Assembly (NCBI RefSeq): GCF_000143415.4
Contig: NW_003314263.1
Coordinates: forward strand, 2,482,041-2,546,040
Source of the DNA: Selaginella moellendorffii
Taxonomy: Eukaryota; Streptophyta; Lycopodiopsida; Selaginellales; Selaginellaceae
Reading direction: 5' to 3'
Length of the DNA: 64,000 nucleotides
Position 1 is the stretch's first letter. Every line of letters starts with the position of its first letter. Of this stretch, positions 1-11,929 are shown piece by piece. Position numbers and translations under genes: made by a program. Under the pieces are notes generated by a model. That model had not been told where the DNA came from and did not search any database. It saw only the letters and a program-made list of their open reading frames with translations.

Positions 1-1747
1 TGCACAAAATGAATCCTTTTTTTTTTCCTTAAATATTGATGACCCTAGCGAGATTGAATGGACCATTTGGCAAGGGATTGTGTAAATATATTGAAATTGT
101 TTATTTGGTTGAAGTGTTGCCAATTTCTTTAATAAGATTGAGAATGATGGTTTTTTGGAGAAAACCATTTCGAGCTTAACATTCTAACATGGATAAGCAT
201 TGGAGCAAAAACAAAAGATGCAATCCAATTGGTGAAGACGCTCAAGAAATCTCAATGATTTGTTAGAGTAAGTATGCAACAAAAGGCAGGCCCAAAATGA
301 AAGCCCTTTACGAAGATAATAGTACTAGCCAACACCCACTTAGGAACAAAACACACCAAGTCAAAGATTATGAGAGTGGCAACCAAGGTTTGTAACACCA
401 ATTTTCAATATTAAGAAGTACTCTAAACATTTACTAAATCTCCTACTAGCTTTATTTAGCAAGAATCTACTTTATAAGTTATTGTAGATCTTCCTTAAAG
501 ATACTTCAAATATGAAAGGCAGGTAAAGCAAAGAACTAAATTAATCAAGCGAGTCTATGAGTGCAAATTGGACAACCATTCCTTTTGTGTTTGTGAGCTC
601 AAGATAGAATTGGATTATGGCATCGACTTAAGAAAGCAATGGTTGCTAAGATGGAGCAAATAAAGGAGTTCATAAAGTATTAATATGGCTAAAGTGTTGT
701 GGAGCTCCTTGCATTCAAGTTGAATATAAAGTTGGCATTGATAGATCTTGAGTTTGTGAAGGTCCAAACCATATTAGTTTCAATGCTAAAAACCTAGTAA
801 GGATAAAAAATTTAGATAAATGGCAATGAGTTAAAACTACAATAGTTGAGAAAGCTTATAGTGACACATCCATTCAAAAGTACAAAGTCGTACGAGTGAG
901 GATAATTTCACTCATAGATGAGAAACAAGTATCTAGTAAAAAAGAAAGGTCAAAACAAGAAAACCATACATATTTAGCTAGACATCAAGAAACTTTCTCT
1001 AAAACATCATCCTCAAGCAAGAACAATCTCTCTCACAAAGACCAAGCAACACTTCCCTTTGAAATGGAAACACCACACGATACACACTAAGCAAATGAAT
1101 GAGCTTCTCAAAAGACTACCAACCTCCACCAGCTCCTTGCACCAATTCCAAGTACCAAGAAACCCTAGTTGCAAAAAAACCCTAGCCAGTAAAACCCTTG
1201 CTGCCACGGAAAACCGCTGGAAAACATGAAAGAGTTCAATCCAGCTATAGCAATAAAAAATAGGTCTAGAAGAAAAGAAGAAACCAAGTAAAGTGGCTGG
1301 AAATCCACTCTCCCCATCAACATCCCAAGGTCAAGAGATTCCAGCAAGAAACCACTCAAATCCTGGATCTCTCTCTATTTCCATCAGATCCAAGCCAAAG
1401 AGAGCTAGCTAGAAGAGAGCAAAAGAGAGAAAAACTAAAGATCCAAAGCAAATATATCTCCTAATGTAGCAGAAAAGCACAAGTAATTGAACCCCTATCT
1501 AGTGTGCCAAACTATAGCATCACTACACAACTTGTATTTCACCAAAGGGGCTACATTGCCTTCTCAATCTTGTTAGGGTTTTCAGCCCTAACACTAATTA
1601 TATACTGATATAGCATGTGATGCGGCATCCAGGTGGCAATCCATAACATGGCAGATTAGTTGGCAACTCCACTAATCGTACACGAATATGCCTTAATAGG
1701 ATTATTGAGTAGACAATGCAGCCAAAGCCCCTGAAGGTGGATCCCAG
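1..1747. other. AT-rich non-coding stretch
   Basis: No convincing coding region is seen; the few open frames are short and overlap on both strands. At about 1572-1592 there is a short palindrome (TGTTAGGG ... CCCTAACA), the kind of sequence found at some LTR ends, but no partner copy was recognised in the window. The DGAT1 exon begins at 1748 after a plausible acceptor (CCCAG). The N-terminal third expected of a DGAT1 was not found upstream. Confidence 0.5.
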
Positions 1748-1944
1748 GAGGTAGTGATCTACGTGATCGAGATGTTCCAGTCGGATCTCTTGTCGGTGCT
1801 GGTTCTTATGCTCATCGCCGCCACCAGCTGGCTCAAGCTCGTCTCGTACGCGCACACCAACGCCGATATCCGCACGGTGAAGGACGGTGGCAAGATAGAG
1901 CTCTCCGCCGAGTACCTAGCGATTGACTACCTGGACAACATCAC

Positions 1945-3576
1945 TGTGAGACACAAAATCCCTAGTCCCCAAAGTGGAGCCGAAAAGGTGCCACGTGGTA
2001 GTGGCCGAAGTGAAAGCCAAACGAGCGTAACATGTTTGGACTAAAAGCTCCAACTTGAAATGTCGAGAGTGGGAGTGGAACTCCCAACAAAGTGCTCAAG
2101 GAACAAGCATGGAACAAGTAATAAGTGAGTCTCTAGAAAAGGGACTCGAGATGGACCCGAGATGGAGTTCGAGATGGAGTCCGAGATGGACCCGAGATGG
2201 ACCCGAGATGGAGTCCGAGATGGAGTCCGAGATAGACCCGAGATGGATCTAAGATGGACCCGAGATGGACCCGAGATGGAGTCCGAGATGGAGTCCGAGA
2301 TAGACCCGAGATGGAGTCCGAGATGGACCCAAGATGGAGTCCGAGATGGACCCGAGATGGAGTCTAAGATGGACCCGAGATGGAGTCCAAGATGGACCCA
2401 AGATGGAGTCCGAGATGGACCCGAGATGGAGTCCAAAGTCGAGACCAAGACCGGGACCGAGACCGAGACCGGGACCGAGACCGAGACCGAGATCGGGACC
2501 AAGACTGAGACCGAGTCCGAGCCCGAGTCTGAGTCCGAGTCCGAGTCTGAGTCTAAGTCCAAGTCCAAGTCCAAGTTTGAGTCCGAGTTCAAGTCTGAGA
2601 GGGTGAAAGCCCAAAGCATTCGTCTCCTAGACCCTGGGGGCTTTGGTGAGCTCCAAAAGTATAGTGAGGGGGAGAACTGTAGTGGAGCTAGTTTGGCCTT
2701 GGAATGCTATACCCAGTGTTGGGTGATGAGCTGCTCACTAGGAAGTCCAAGACTAGAGTGAACATAGACCGACAAGCAGGGTAGCTTGGTGAAATGTTCA
2801 AGAGCCGGCTTTAGTTCCCCTGGGAGATCGACTGGCCAATGCTCCTAGTCCAAGTGTGGGTGGCACTACCTACTTGGATACCTGGTGTGGCTCAACGAAA
2901 CCTTGCTCTAAGCCCATGGCTAGAGCACCCAAAGGCAAAAGGCAAGGAGAGTACCCACGAGGCCCGCGTAGGGCCACGGTGTTCCAAAATGTTGCCCCAA
3001 AGTCCCAGACTGTGGAAAGGAAGAGGAGTAGCCCTCTGGTGTGGTGATAAAGGACACAGTTACATAGTGAGGAAGTCCTAGAGGACAATTGGACTTAGTG
3101 GTCGGGTCTGTGGGCCTTGATCCAGTGACAGTGTTGGCGAACATGGCCATGGACAGGAAGGGACTTGGTGGGGACCGGAAAGGAGACATTGGGGAAGGCT
3201 ATTTCCCATGTCTGCAGGCATCATGAGGATGCTATGGAGTGGATTTGGGATAACCACTCATGGATGGATGGCCTAGTCTTTAAGAGACAGGATTGCAATG
3301 CAGGTGGTGTTGGACCACTAGTGTGACCAAGGTAAATGGGCATGGCCTTAGTGTAACGGGTTGAGAGGTTAGTGGTACCTTGGGGTGTCGGTTATGGGAT
3401 CGGACGTGTTAAGCACTTGGACCAAGTGCAAAGGTTGAGTGGCATGGATGCCATTCTCGAGGTTAGTAAGCCCCAAGTCCTAACTGGGACTTATGGAGGT
3501 TGTGAATCAGACTCCTCCAAGTGGTTGAATGTGTAGTTAAGTGACTAAAGTAAAATGGAAAAATTAGTCGCTTACA
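1945..3576 (+). repeat. 5' LTR of the LARD-like element
   Basis: Starts TGTGAGAC and ends GCTTACA. It is followed after a 2-3 base spacer by the tRNA-Met primer site. It aligns along its length with 7602-9333 with scattered differences, so the insertion is not recent. It includes the purine-rich minisatellite at 2147-2600. Confidence 0.88.
2147..2600 (+). repeat. Minisatellite inside the 5' LTR
   Basis: Tandem 12-base units alternating GAGATGGACCCG and GAGATGGAGTCC run to about 2440. Hexamers of the GAGACC, GAGTCC and AAGTCC type follow to about 2600. The plus strand is strongly purine-rich. Because the units are multiples of three, several frames stay open on both strands and give low-complexity peptides that are not genes. 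Confidence 0.9.
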
Positions 3577-6500
3577 ATTTGGTATCAGAGTTGTTCCTTA
3601 GTCCAACTCTTATTGGTGGCCAAGTATATCACCACTTGTATTAGAATAGGAAGGTCCTAAGTATAGACCTATCCTCAAGGAGTAGCATGGCGAGAGGACA
3701 TGGCTCCCCACTCAAGTTCATGCGTGAACTTGTGCACAATGTGGTGGATGGAAAAGGGCCAGTAAGGGAACGACTTTGGGATCTTGGGAACAGTATAAAG
3801 GTTTCCTTAGAGAGTTAAGGATGTGATCCGGATGAGCGTTTGACGCAGCAAACAGGCTAATATAGTTGTGGTAAACAACTATAGTTGGGATCACAGGAAA
3901 GAGGTAGACTCCAAAACAATAAAGGAGTCACAAGATTACCCTCATATAGTTGAGGTTGGTGCTCATAAGTTTGAGACCGGAATTGATGACTGTGGGAAGT
4001 CAAATACGGAAAATGACATAAGTCCTTGAAATGGTAGCCAGGGCTACCTCTAATAAATGCTGGAACAACCCAAGGAGTTGGGGGTGTACTTAGAGGATGA
4101 GTTGGTATTTTCATCACATGGACAAGTGGTCATAAGGGGCAAAAGGTTGCCCTTAGAGAACAAGTCAAGTGTTAGAGTAACATTTGCAAAAGATGGTCCT
4201 TGTGAGTAGGACATGAATACAAGGAGTTGTATTCTAATGAGCTAGCACCTCAAAAGTAGGACCTCATGGGTCGTCAGATTAACAAAGTCCAAAAAGTCTG
4301 ATGACTTTAATAGAGTCAAGGAATAATCGTAAGGGATTGATAGAAGCATTTGGACTGAGGTGTGTGGTGCCCCACGAAAGATGGGGAGGATCTTGAGATC
4401 CAAGCATGAAAATAGTGTGTATCTCATTGATGGCAAAAGGTGCCATGCTAAAGTCGTGGGAAAGAGTTTCCCGGAAGAAAATAACATTGACACAAAATTG
4501 TGTGTGAACTCTATAGTAATTGACATAAGAGACAACCATATTGGTCTCGGCAAAAAAACCTAGACACAAGTAAGAAGTGTCATAAAGGTAAGCTCGTAGA
4601 GCCGATGGTGTGAAGACACCGAATGTGCCAAGGCGTGCTGCCTTGAGGTTAAGTTGGCGGGTTTATGAGAACCCTTTCCAAAGGAATCCCAATGGAAATG
4701 GGAATAGCTGGAAGGCATGCAATTAGAGTGTGGTGACTTAGATAATGATGGAGGTGTGGAAGCACCAGCAATGAGTTGGAGGACTTGATAACTATGAGGC
4801 AACTAAGCAAAAGGTGGAAAATAATTGGTTAAACTGGTAGAAGGTGACTACCTAAGAATTTTTATTGGGATAAAGAAGTTAAATATACCCTTATGAAGGA
4901 TAAATTGCTTATGCTGCGAAATAGTAAGTCAATGTCATAAAGGGAATGCTCATTGCCAAATAAGTCATCATTGGGACACCCAAGCACTCTAGAACACCAG
5001 AAGGTGGTGTTTGGTGTTATGAGGGTAATGGATAATGCCTAAGGGATAAAGTCCCTAGCAAATGAAGGATAGGAAGAGCTATCCAAATGTCCAAGGTTGT
5101 GGAGACGGAAGAAGTCCATTTACCCAAATTGGACAAAGCCAAAGAAAGATTTTGGCAAGGCTAATGATGGGTATATAAAGGCCCATAAGTAGCAATGGTA
5201 ATCCCAATGTGTGGGATTACAAGGTGAGTATACCTAAATTGAGGAACCACTCCCTAAGTTATCGGGTAGGTTCATCCCTTGAATACTTACCAAGGCATGG
5301 TAGAAAATGCAAAGCTATCTTCCTAGTTTGGAGGAGAATGACCAAAGGAAATGTATGAGGCCAAAAGGTAAGTAATAAAGGGATAGAACTGAACCATAGA
5401 AATTGACAAGCATGACCAAGGGTGGTTATGCAAGTTGGGAATGGAAAATCAAGTGGGTGCTCAAGCATGTTGTTACTAACGACTGGGATGCCATGGAGAG
5501 TCTAAAACATAGGATTGTCCATGTTAAACTATATGGCAATTGGAAAGCTTGCGAAATGAGAGACCTTAGCAAGCTAAAGAACAGAATTCCTTGAACGTTC
5601 CCCCTAGGTAGATAAGTACCTAGACATCCAAGTGTAAATGGTTTATAGAGCGTGCGAAATTAGAGTGGCACAACAAAAGCATGGTCTTGAAGTTTGCCAA
5701 GAGGCGAGGCTATCAAGGTTAGAGAAGTAGTTCCCGAGTGTTCAAAGAGAGGGCTTTGAACAAAAGTCAATGGTTAAGAACTTTCACACTTATGCATGAA
5801 CCATGTTATGGTGGCCGAATGACTTGCTAAGTGAGATTGACAAGTTGGGGGAACGAATACCCTAGTTGAAAGAGCCAACTTCAAAGGGGTGGCCCATGGG
5901 GCCGAGCATGGAGGAGTCCATGCATGATCACAGACATGTCAAGTGAGAGGACTTGGCAGTGTGGAGGAACTAAGTTCCTAAGCTGTGATCTGTAGCGCGC
6001 TTTAAGTATAAGTTGGTGCACCGACGTAGGGAGTCATGCCAGGCATCCTATGTGATGCCATTCGTAGATGCATATACAGAGGTTGGGTTCGAATCCCAAC
6101 CCTCTAGTGCTTGGGTTCAAGTCCCAACTCACTAGGGCGAGGTGATGGTTTGGAATATGAGGACACTCATTTTTCGGTGGTCATGGACTCTTAGTAAGGA
6201 GACTAACTTGGGCACACTGCCAAGCGGGGGATGCCACAGAGTCGTGATGCACAGTTAGATTGCTTAGTGTGAAAGCTTGGCATATCTAACTTGAACACTT
6301 TGGTGCAAGTGGCACCAAGGACGTGGTGAATGAGATGGGGACACCTAATCTCAATTCCTATGGACCCTTGGCCAGATGGGCTGGCTTGGGTGCACCGCCA
6401 AGTGTGGAGGATGCCCCTGGGTCATGGTGAACAACTTAAAGGTCTGGAAAACCTAGTACATGTTGGCAAACCTATTAACGTGCCAAGGTTAGATCACTAT

Positions 6501-7601
6501 GTGATCTTATAGCTAAAACAAGGACAAAGTCCTTATGAGGTTAAGGGATAAAGTTCTAAGTTCAAAATGTTAATTAGAACTATTGATGATGGTGTGGCTT
6601 GATCAAGGTGACCAAGTGGGAAGAACACCTAAGGGAAATGAGCTATGTTAATGTGATGGCATAGTAAGTTCGAGGAAAATAGTTTCTATAAGGGATCCAT
6701 GAAAGGGTCTTAAAGTTAGGCCGTGGATAGAGCCCATGGCAGAGAATGTTAAAGAAACATACTAGGGGTGAACACCCTCTGGACTTGGCAAAGCAAAGTG
6801 TTTGCTATGGAACTGAAGGGATACCTCGAGAATAGAGGTAGCGATCCTATGTTGCTAGGTGCAACAATCACGGATAGGAGCAAAAGACTAGTGGCTAAGA
6901 AAAGAGCCATGGGAATCATGGGAAAGAATCCAAATGGCAAAGTTAGGCCAAAAACACTAATGTGTTGCATGCTAACAAATTGTGGGAAAGGCAATGTGTT
7001 TCCAAGGATGGATTCCCAATTGCTCTGATTTGGCGAAAGTAAAAGCTCCAAGGGTGGGAGTGGTAAAGTAGCCAAATGATAGGGCTGTGGACAACCCTAG
7101 TACAAATTATGAAAACTGAAACTTAATGTCAAAGGTGGCACAAAATCGAAGAGGGGATGATGGTGCCCTCAAGTAGAGAACTTCATAGGATGGGGAAGTG
7201 GAGCTGCACAATATGTGCAATGCAAAATGTCGGAGACACCCAGGAAATTGACTTCGAGAAGTCAGGATTAAAAATTCCAAAGTGCAAGAGTTATATCGAT
7301 GGAAATTGAGACTACTCAAGAATGAGTAGTGAGATTGAGTTAGAGAAGGTGTCTCTAACAGGTTTAACGAGAAATAAACCAATAAAAAGAGAGAACCACC
7401 ACAAGTGGTCGAATGAGTCTTTAAGTTGGAGAGACTATGCTCCTTAGAAGGTGAACAAGGCATGGTGAGCCTTCGGTGTCAAACCATTGACGAATATTGG
7501 TGAGGTGCCAAGGATGGAAAGGGTAATACATGTTGGTATTACTTTATAAAATAGTTTATTGTTTGATGAGGATATCAAACTTCGTCTATGGGTGGTGGAG
7601 T
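3577..7601 (+). other. Non-coding interior of the LARD-like element
   Basis: About 4 kb with no gag zinc knuckle, protease, integrase or reverse-transcriptase motif in either strand; all frames are short. The primer site is at the left edge and a purine tract at the right edge. Around 6073-6120 a short hairpin contains GGTTCGAATCC, a tRNA B-box-like string, without a complete tRNA around it. Confidence 0.75.
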
Positions 7602-9333
7602 TGTGAGACACAAAATCCTTAGGCCCCAAAGTGGAGCCGGAAGGGTGCCACGTGGTAGTGGCCGAAGTGAAAGCCAAACAAGCGTAACACATTTGGACTA
7701 AAAGCTCCAACTTGAAATGTCGAGAGCGGGAGTGGAACTCCCAACAAAGTGCTCAAGGAACAAGCATGGAGCAAGCAATAAGTGAGTCTCTAGAAAAGGG
7801 ACCCGAGATGGACTCGAGATGGAGTCCGAGATGGAGTCCGAGATGGAGTCCAAGATGGACCCGAGATGGACCCGAGATGGAGTCCGAAATGGAGTCCGAG
7901 ATAGACCCGAGATGGATCTGAGATGGACCCGAGATGGACCTAAGATGGAGTCCGAGATGGAGTCCGAGATCGACCCGAGATGGATCCGAGATGGACCTGA
8001 GATGGAGTCCGAGATGGAGTCCAAGATGGACCCGAGATGGAGTCCGAGATGGACCCAAGATGGAGTTTGAGATGGACCTGAGATGGAGTCCGAGATGGAC
8101 CCGAGATGGAGTCTGAGATGGACCCAAGATGGAGTCCAAGATGGACCCAAGATGGAGTCCGAAGTCGAGACCAAGATCGGGACCGAGACTGGGATTGAGA
8201 CCGAGACCGAGATCGGGACCAAGACTGAGACCAAGGCCAAGCCCGAGTCCGAGTCCGAGTCCGAGTCCGAGGCTGAGTCTGATTCCGAGTCCGAGTCCAA
8301 GTCCAAGTCCGAGTCTGAGTCCGAATTCGAGTCTGAGAAGGTGAAAGCCCAAAGCATTTGTCTCCTAGACCCTGGGGGCTTTGGTGAGCTCCAAAAGTAT
8401 AGTGAGGGGGAGGACTGCAGTGGAGCCAGTTTGGCCAGGAAAAACCAGTTTGGCCTTGGAAGGCTATACCTAGTGTTAGGTGATGAGTTGCCCACTGGGA
8501 AGTCTAAGACTAGAGTGAACACGGACCGACAAGCAGGGTAGCTTGGTGAAGTGTTCAAGAGCCGGTTCTAGTTCCCCCGGGAGATCGACTGGCCGATGCT
8601 CCCAGTCCAAGTGTGGGTGGCACTACCTACTTGGATACCTGGTGTGGCTCAACAGAACCTCGCTCTAAGCCCATGGCTAGAGCACCCAAAGGCAGAAGGC
8701 GAGGAGAGTACCCATGAAGCCTGCATAGGGCCACGGTATTCTAAAATGTTGCCCCAAAGTCCCAGACTGTGGAAAGGAAGAGGAGTAGCCCTCTGGTGTG
8801 GTGACAAAGGACACAATCACATAGTGAGGAAGTCCCAGAGGACAATTAGACTTAGTGGTTGGGCTTGTGGGCCTTGATCCAGTGATAGTGTTGGCGAACA
8901 TGGCCATGGACAGGAAGGGACTTGGTGGGGACCGGAAATGAGACATTGGGGAAGGTTATTCCCTATATCTGTAGGCATCTTGAGGATGCTATGGAGTGGA
9001 TTTGGGATAACCACTCATGGATGGATGGCCTAGTCTTTGAGAAACAGGACTGCAATGCAGGTGGTGTTGGACCACTAGTGTGACTAAGGTAAATGGGCAT
9101 GGCCTTAGCGTAACGGGCTGAGGGGTTAGTGATACCTTAGGGTGTCAATCATGGGATTAAATATGTTGAGCACTTGGACCAAGTGCAAAGGTTGAGTGGC
9201 ATGGATACCATTCTCGGGGCTAACAAGCCCCAAGTCCTAACTGAGACTTATAGAGGTTGTGAATGAGACTCTTCCAAGTGGTCGGATGTGCAGTTAAGTG
9301 ACTAAAGTAAAATGGAAAAATTAGTCACTTACA
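7602..9333 (+). repeat. 3' LTR of the LARD-like element
   Basis: Second LTR copy, about 100 bp longer than the first. Part of the difference lies in the minisatellite and in an extra stretch near 8430-8445. It ends ACTTACA and is followed by ATTAC and then by DGAT1 coding sequence. Confidence 0.88.
7804..8340 (+). repeat. Minisatellite inside the 3' LTR
   Basis: Same 12-base (GAGATGGACCCG / GAGATGGAGTCC) and 6-base units as in the 5' LTR, but with more copies and a different order. The two arrays have therefore changed copy number since insertion. Confidence 0.9.
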
Positions 9334-10059
9334 ATTACATCGTCTACTTCATGGCAGCGCCAACGCTGTGCTACCAACTGAGCTACCCGTGCTTGCCGCG
9401 GATTAGAACCGGGTGGGTGCTCCGGCAGCTGGGCAAGTGGATCATCTTCAATGGATTCATGGGCTTCATCATCGGGCAGTACATTAATCCAATCATCCGG
9501 AACTCGATGCACCCGCTCAAGGGGAACCTCTATGTGATTGAGCACGTGCTCAAGCTGTTCATCGCTCTACGTCTGGCTGGGCTTCTTCTACTGCTTCTTC
9601 CACCTCTGGCTCAACATCGTGGCAGAGATCCTGTGCTTTGGTGACCGCAAGTTCTACAAGGACTGGTGGAACGCCAAGTCAGTGGACGAGTACTGGTGGC
9701 TGTGGAACATGCCCATCCACTGCTGGCTCATCCGCCATGTCTACTTCCCATGCCTCCGGCTGGGCCTCCACAAGCAGCTTGCCATTTTGGTGGTGTTCGT
9801 CATCTCCGGGATCTTCCACGAGATTTGCATCGTGGTGCTGTGCCACATGCTGCAGGGTTGGGCGTTTTTGGGGATCATGTTCCAGGTGCTGCTGGTTCTA
9901 GTGACCAACGTCCTCCAGTGCAAGTTCCAGAGCTCCATGGTCGGCAACATGATCTTCTGGTTCTTCTTTTGCATCGTCGGGCAGCCGATGTGCGTGCTGC
10001 TCTACTACCACGACGTTGTCAACAGGCAGCAGCTCCAGCTAGCCGGGCGGTCCAAATAA

Positions 10060-10445
10060 TCCTGGGTGATACGTCACAGTCATAGCAAGGCATAATGGTA
10101 TAATGATTCATCTGATCGACGCAATTTTTTTTGGTGATCTTTAGTCGAGGCCGCCCACTGCTCGTCCTGGAGCTGATAAGACACCTTAAAGTTTGGTAGG
10201 ATTAGAAACCTTTGGAAACAAAGTCTTATGTTTCTCACGCCACCACAGGACTGTCTGTAACCATGACACATCAGAAAAGTTTGGAAAAACAAATCACAAC
10301 TCTCGAAAGGAAGAGTGATCACGCACAAAAGCATTATGAGGAGCTTTGGAAACAACAAAGAAAGTTGCAATGCAGCTGGAAGGAAAGAGTGCTGGACTTA
10401 TATAAACAAAGTTTAGCAGCAAGGCAGCAAGGAAACAACGCACTC
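10060..10445. other. Spacer between two pseudogenes
   Basis: Holds the 3' end of the DGAT1 relic and a short open stretch with coiled-coil-like composition (10270-10400). Nothing recognisable is seen. Confidence 0.4.
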
Positions 10446-11619
10446 ATGGCTGAGGGAAACTTTGCAAGAGCAGTGCGCAGGGAGGCGAATCAGGGCCCGG
10501 AGCTTGTCAAAGTTCCCAGGCCCGGAGCAGCCTAGCCCGGGAGTGTGGTGGTGCGCATCATTGCCAGGCCCATCCATTCCTTCGATCTCATGACCATCAA
10601 GCAGTCTTTCTCCATTGGGATCTTTGACAAGAAGTTTGTTCCAGGGAGTGAAGGCTTTGGCATAGTTGAAGAGGTTGGTTTCATAGAAGAAGAAGAAATT
10701 CTGATTGTGTCCAACCTTTTGAAGGTGGGAGAAGGTGTAAGGCGTGTGAAGAAAGGGGATAGAGTGGTTCCTATATTTCTGTGGAACTATTTCTATGCCA
10801 AACAAGGCTCTTTGTCACTGTCTCGGAGAAAGACGTGATTTTGATGCCTCATGACATCTCCGACGAGGATGCGGCACAGCTGATTATCAATCCTTGGACT
10901 GGCTATGGTCTTCTCAAGGATATCAATGCTCCAAAAGGAAGCTACATTATAGATAAAGTTATATGGGAAACTAAAGATGACATGAAGAAAGTGTTTCCAA
11001 GTTTTGAATGACATCCTCCAGAATGGCGCTGGATCGGTGCTTGGAAGAGTCTCTCTACTCACAGAAACGATCTTTCACGCACTAGGATCATTATCAAGCT
11101 TGCAAAGCACTGGGGCATCAAGACCATCAACCTTGTGAGACGTGACGAAATCAAGGAAGAGCTCAAGAGCATCGGTGCTGACGAAGTTCTCAACGTGACA
11201 AAAGAAGGTACAATTCTCCCACACCTGGAGTTTGCGTGATCTTGGTGGGAAAGATGTTGCTGCCAAAGTAAAAGAACTTACAAATGGAGCCGGAGTTGGT
11301 AGCGGGGTCGCAAACAAAGCTGGCTGCCGCTTGCATGAAATCCGGTGGGAAAGTCTTCACTATCGGCAACCTCGAATCATGGGACTTGGTGATATCGGTG
11401 AACGATCTCGCGAGAAAAGTTTCCCATTCTTTCTGGAGCTTCGCAGCTGCTTCAGGGGCCATGCAAGAGCTGATGGCCAAAGAGATCCCAGAGCTCTTCC
11501 AGGCAAAGATCATAGGATCACTTCCAGTGGTGGCTAAATTTCCTCTCGAGGACTACGAGATCGCCATGGAACAATCAGAGAAGCAGGCCAGACAAGGCAA
11601 AGTCCTCCTTGTTGGATGA
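10446..11619 (+). pseudogene. MECR-like trans-2-enoyl-CoA reductase (zinc-free MDR family)
   Basis: Remnant of a medium-chain reductase most like mitochondrial 2-enoyl-thioester reductase (MECR/ETR1, the last step of mitochondrial fatty-acid synthesis). In order: N-terminal GroES-like fold with VVVRIIARPIHSFDL and VKKGDRVVPI; INPWTGYGLL; the nucleotide-fold segment NGAGSVLGR followed by IIKLAKHWGIKTINLVRRDE; ELKSIGADEVLN; SGGKVFTIGNL; and a C-terminus with PLEDYEIAMEQ and KVLLVG. Lesions: an in-frame TAG at 10533-10535, a one-base loss near 10805-10815, extra sequence around 10950-11090, and a frameshift with loss of residues near 11290-11320. Some of the extra pieces could be short introns, but the TAG and frame changes make a working product unlikely. 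Confidence 0.75.
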
Positions 11620-11929
11620 CGAAGCTTTGAAATTGTCCCGTCCCTCGAGACTTTCTCCCACTCTATAGACTGAAGAAGCTTTCTTACTTAGACTTCTATC
11701 TTGGATCGATCACCGACTGTGACAGTGGAGGAAGAAAGCTCGGACTATTCCCACTCAGCACTTTCTCCGACTCTAGCGTTGGAAACGACGGCACAGCCAC
11801 CTCCAAGTCGGGCTGCTCCAGCATTTGCACCACCCGGCTCATGCTCGGCCTGGAGCTGTCCACGCCATTGCGGACCGGGGCTTAAAAACTTGGAGTGGAA
11901 CGAGTTCGAGTGGATGATCAAGGTGGCGT
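11620..11929. other. Spacer between pseudogenes
   Basis: No gene recognised. It separates the end of the reductase relic from the truncated kinase end of the minus-strand receptor kinase relic. Confidence 0.4.

Larger units (their letters stand above)
1945..9333 (+). mobile_element. LARD-like non-autonomous LTR retrotransposon
   Basis: Two long direct repeats, 1945-3576 (1632 bp) and 7602-9333 (1732 bp), both start TGTGAGACACAAAATCC and end ACTTACA or GCTTACA. They flank 4.0 kb without any gag or pol-like frame. Directly inside the left LTR lies TTGGTATCAGAG (3579-3590), the usual plant primer site for initiator tRNA-Met, which gives plus orientation. A GGGTGGTGGAGT tract just before the right LTR can serve as polypurine tract. 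Target-site copies are ATCAC (1940-1944) and ATTAC (9334-9338), one mismatch. Long LTRs with a non-coding interior fit large retrotransposon derivatives (LARDs), which need proteins from an autonomous partner. It sits inside the DGAT1 pseudogene. Confidence 0.88.
1748..10059 (+). pseudogene. DGAT1: DGAT1-type diacylglycerol acyltransferase, split by an LTR element
   Basis: Two segments, 1748-1944 and 9339-10059, encode parts of an acyl-CoA:diacylglycerol acyltransferase 1 (MBOAT family, ER membrane, last step of triacylglycerol synthesis). The left part carries WLKLVSYAHTNADIR. The right part carries YFMAAPTLCYQLSYP, FMGFIIGQYINPI, FYKDWWNAKSV, YFPCL, the histidine region FHEICIVVLC and the C-terminal GQPMCVLLYYHD. 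A 7.4-kb LTR element lies between them. Removing it with one target-site copy leaves the frames one base out of register. A further frameshift near 9555-9565 separates HVLKL from LYVWLGFFYCFFHLWLNI, with a few bases lost. The 5' part (about 170 residues) is absent. Family identity is firm; the gene cannot make a full enzyme. Confidence 0.9.

Noticed and set aside
2041-2761. Long open frames on both strands (up to about 200 residues) in the left LTR array
   Set aside because: They arise from 12-bp and 6-bp tandem repeats whose unit is a multiple of three; peptides are pure low complexity and no start context or homology is seen.
6073-6120. GGTTCGAATCC, a tRNA B-box-like string in a hairpin
   Set aside because: No acceptor stem or A box at the right distance; repeated nearby as GGTTCAAGTCC, so it looks like element sequence.
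7698-8558. A 286-residue minus-strand frame in the right LTR
   Set aside because: Same cause: Ser-Asp and Leu-Gly runs translated from the minisatellite.
9340-9400. On the minus strand, GGGTAGCTCAGTTGGTAGCA looks like a tRNA D-arm (A box)
   Set aside because: It is the reverse complement of DGAT1 coding sequence (TLCYQLSYP); no anticodon or T-arm follows.
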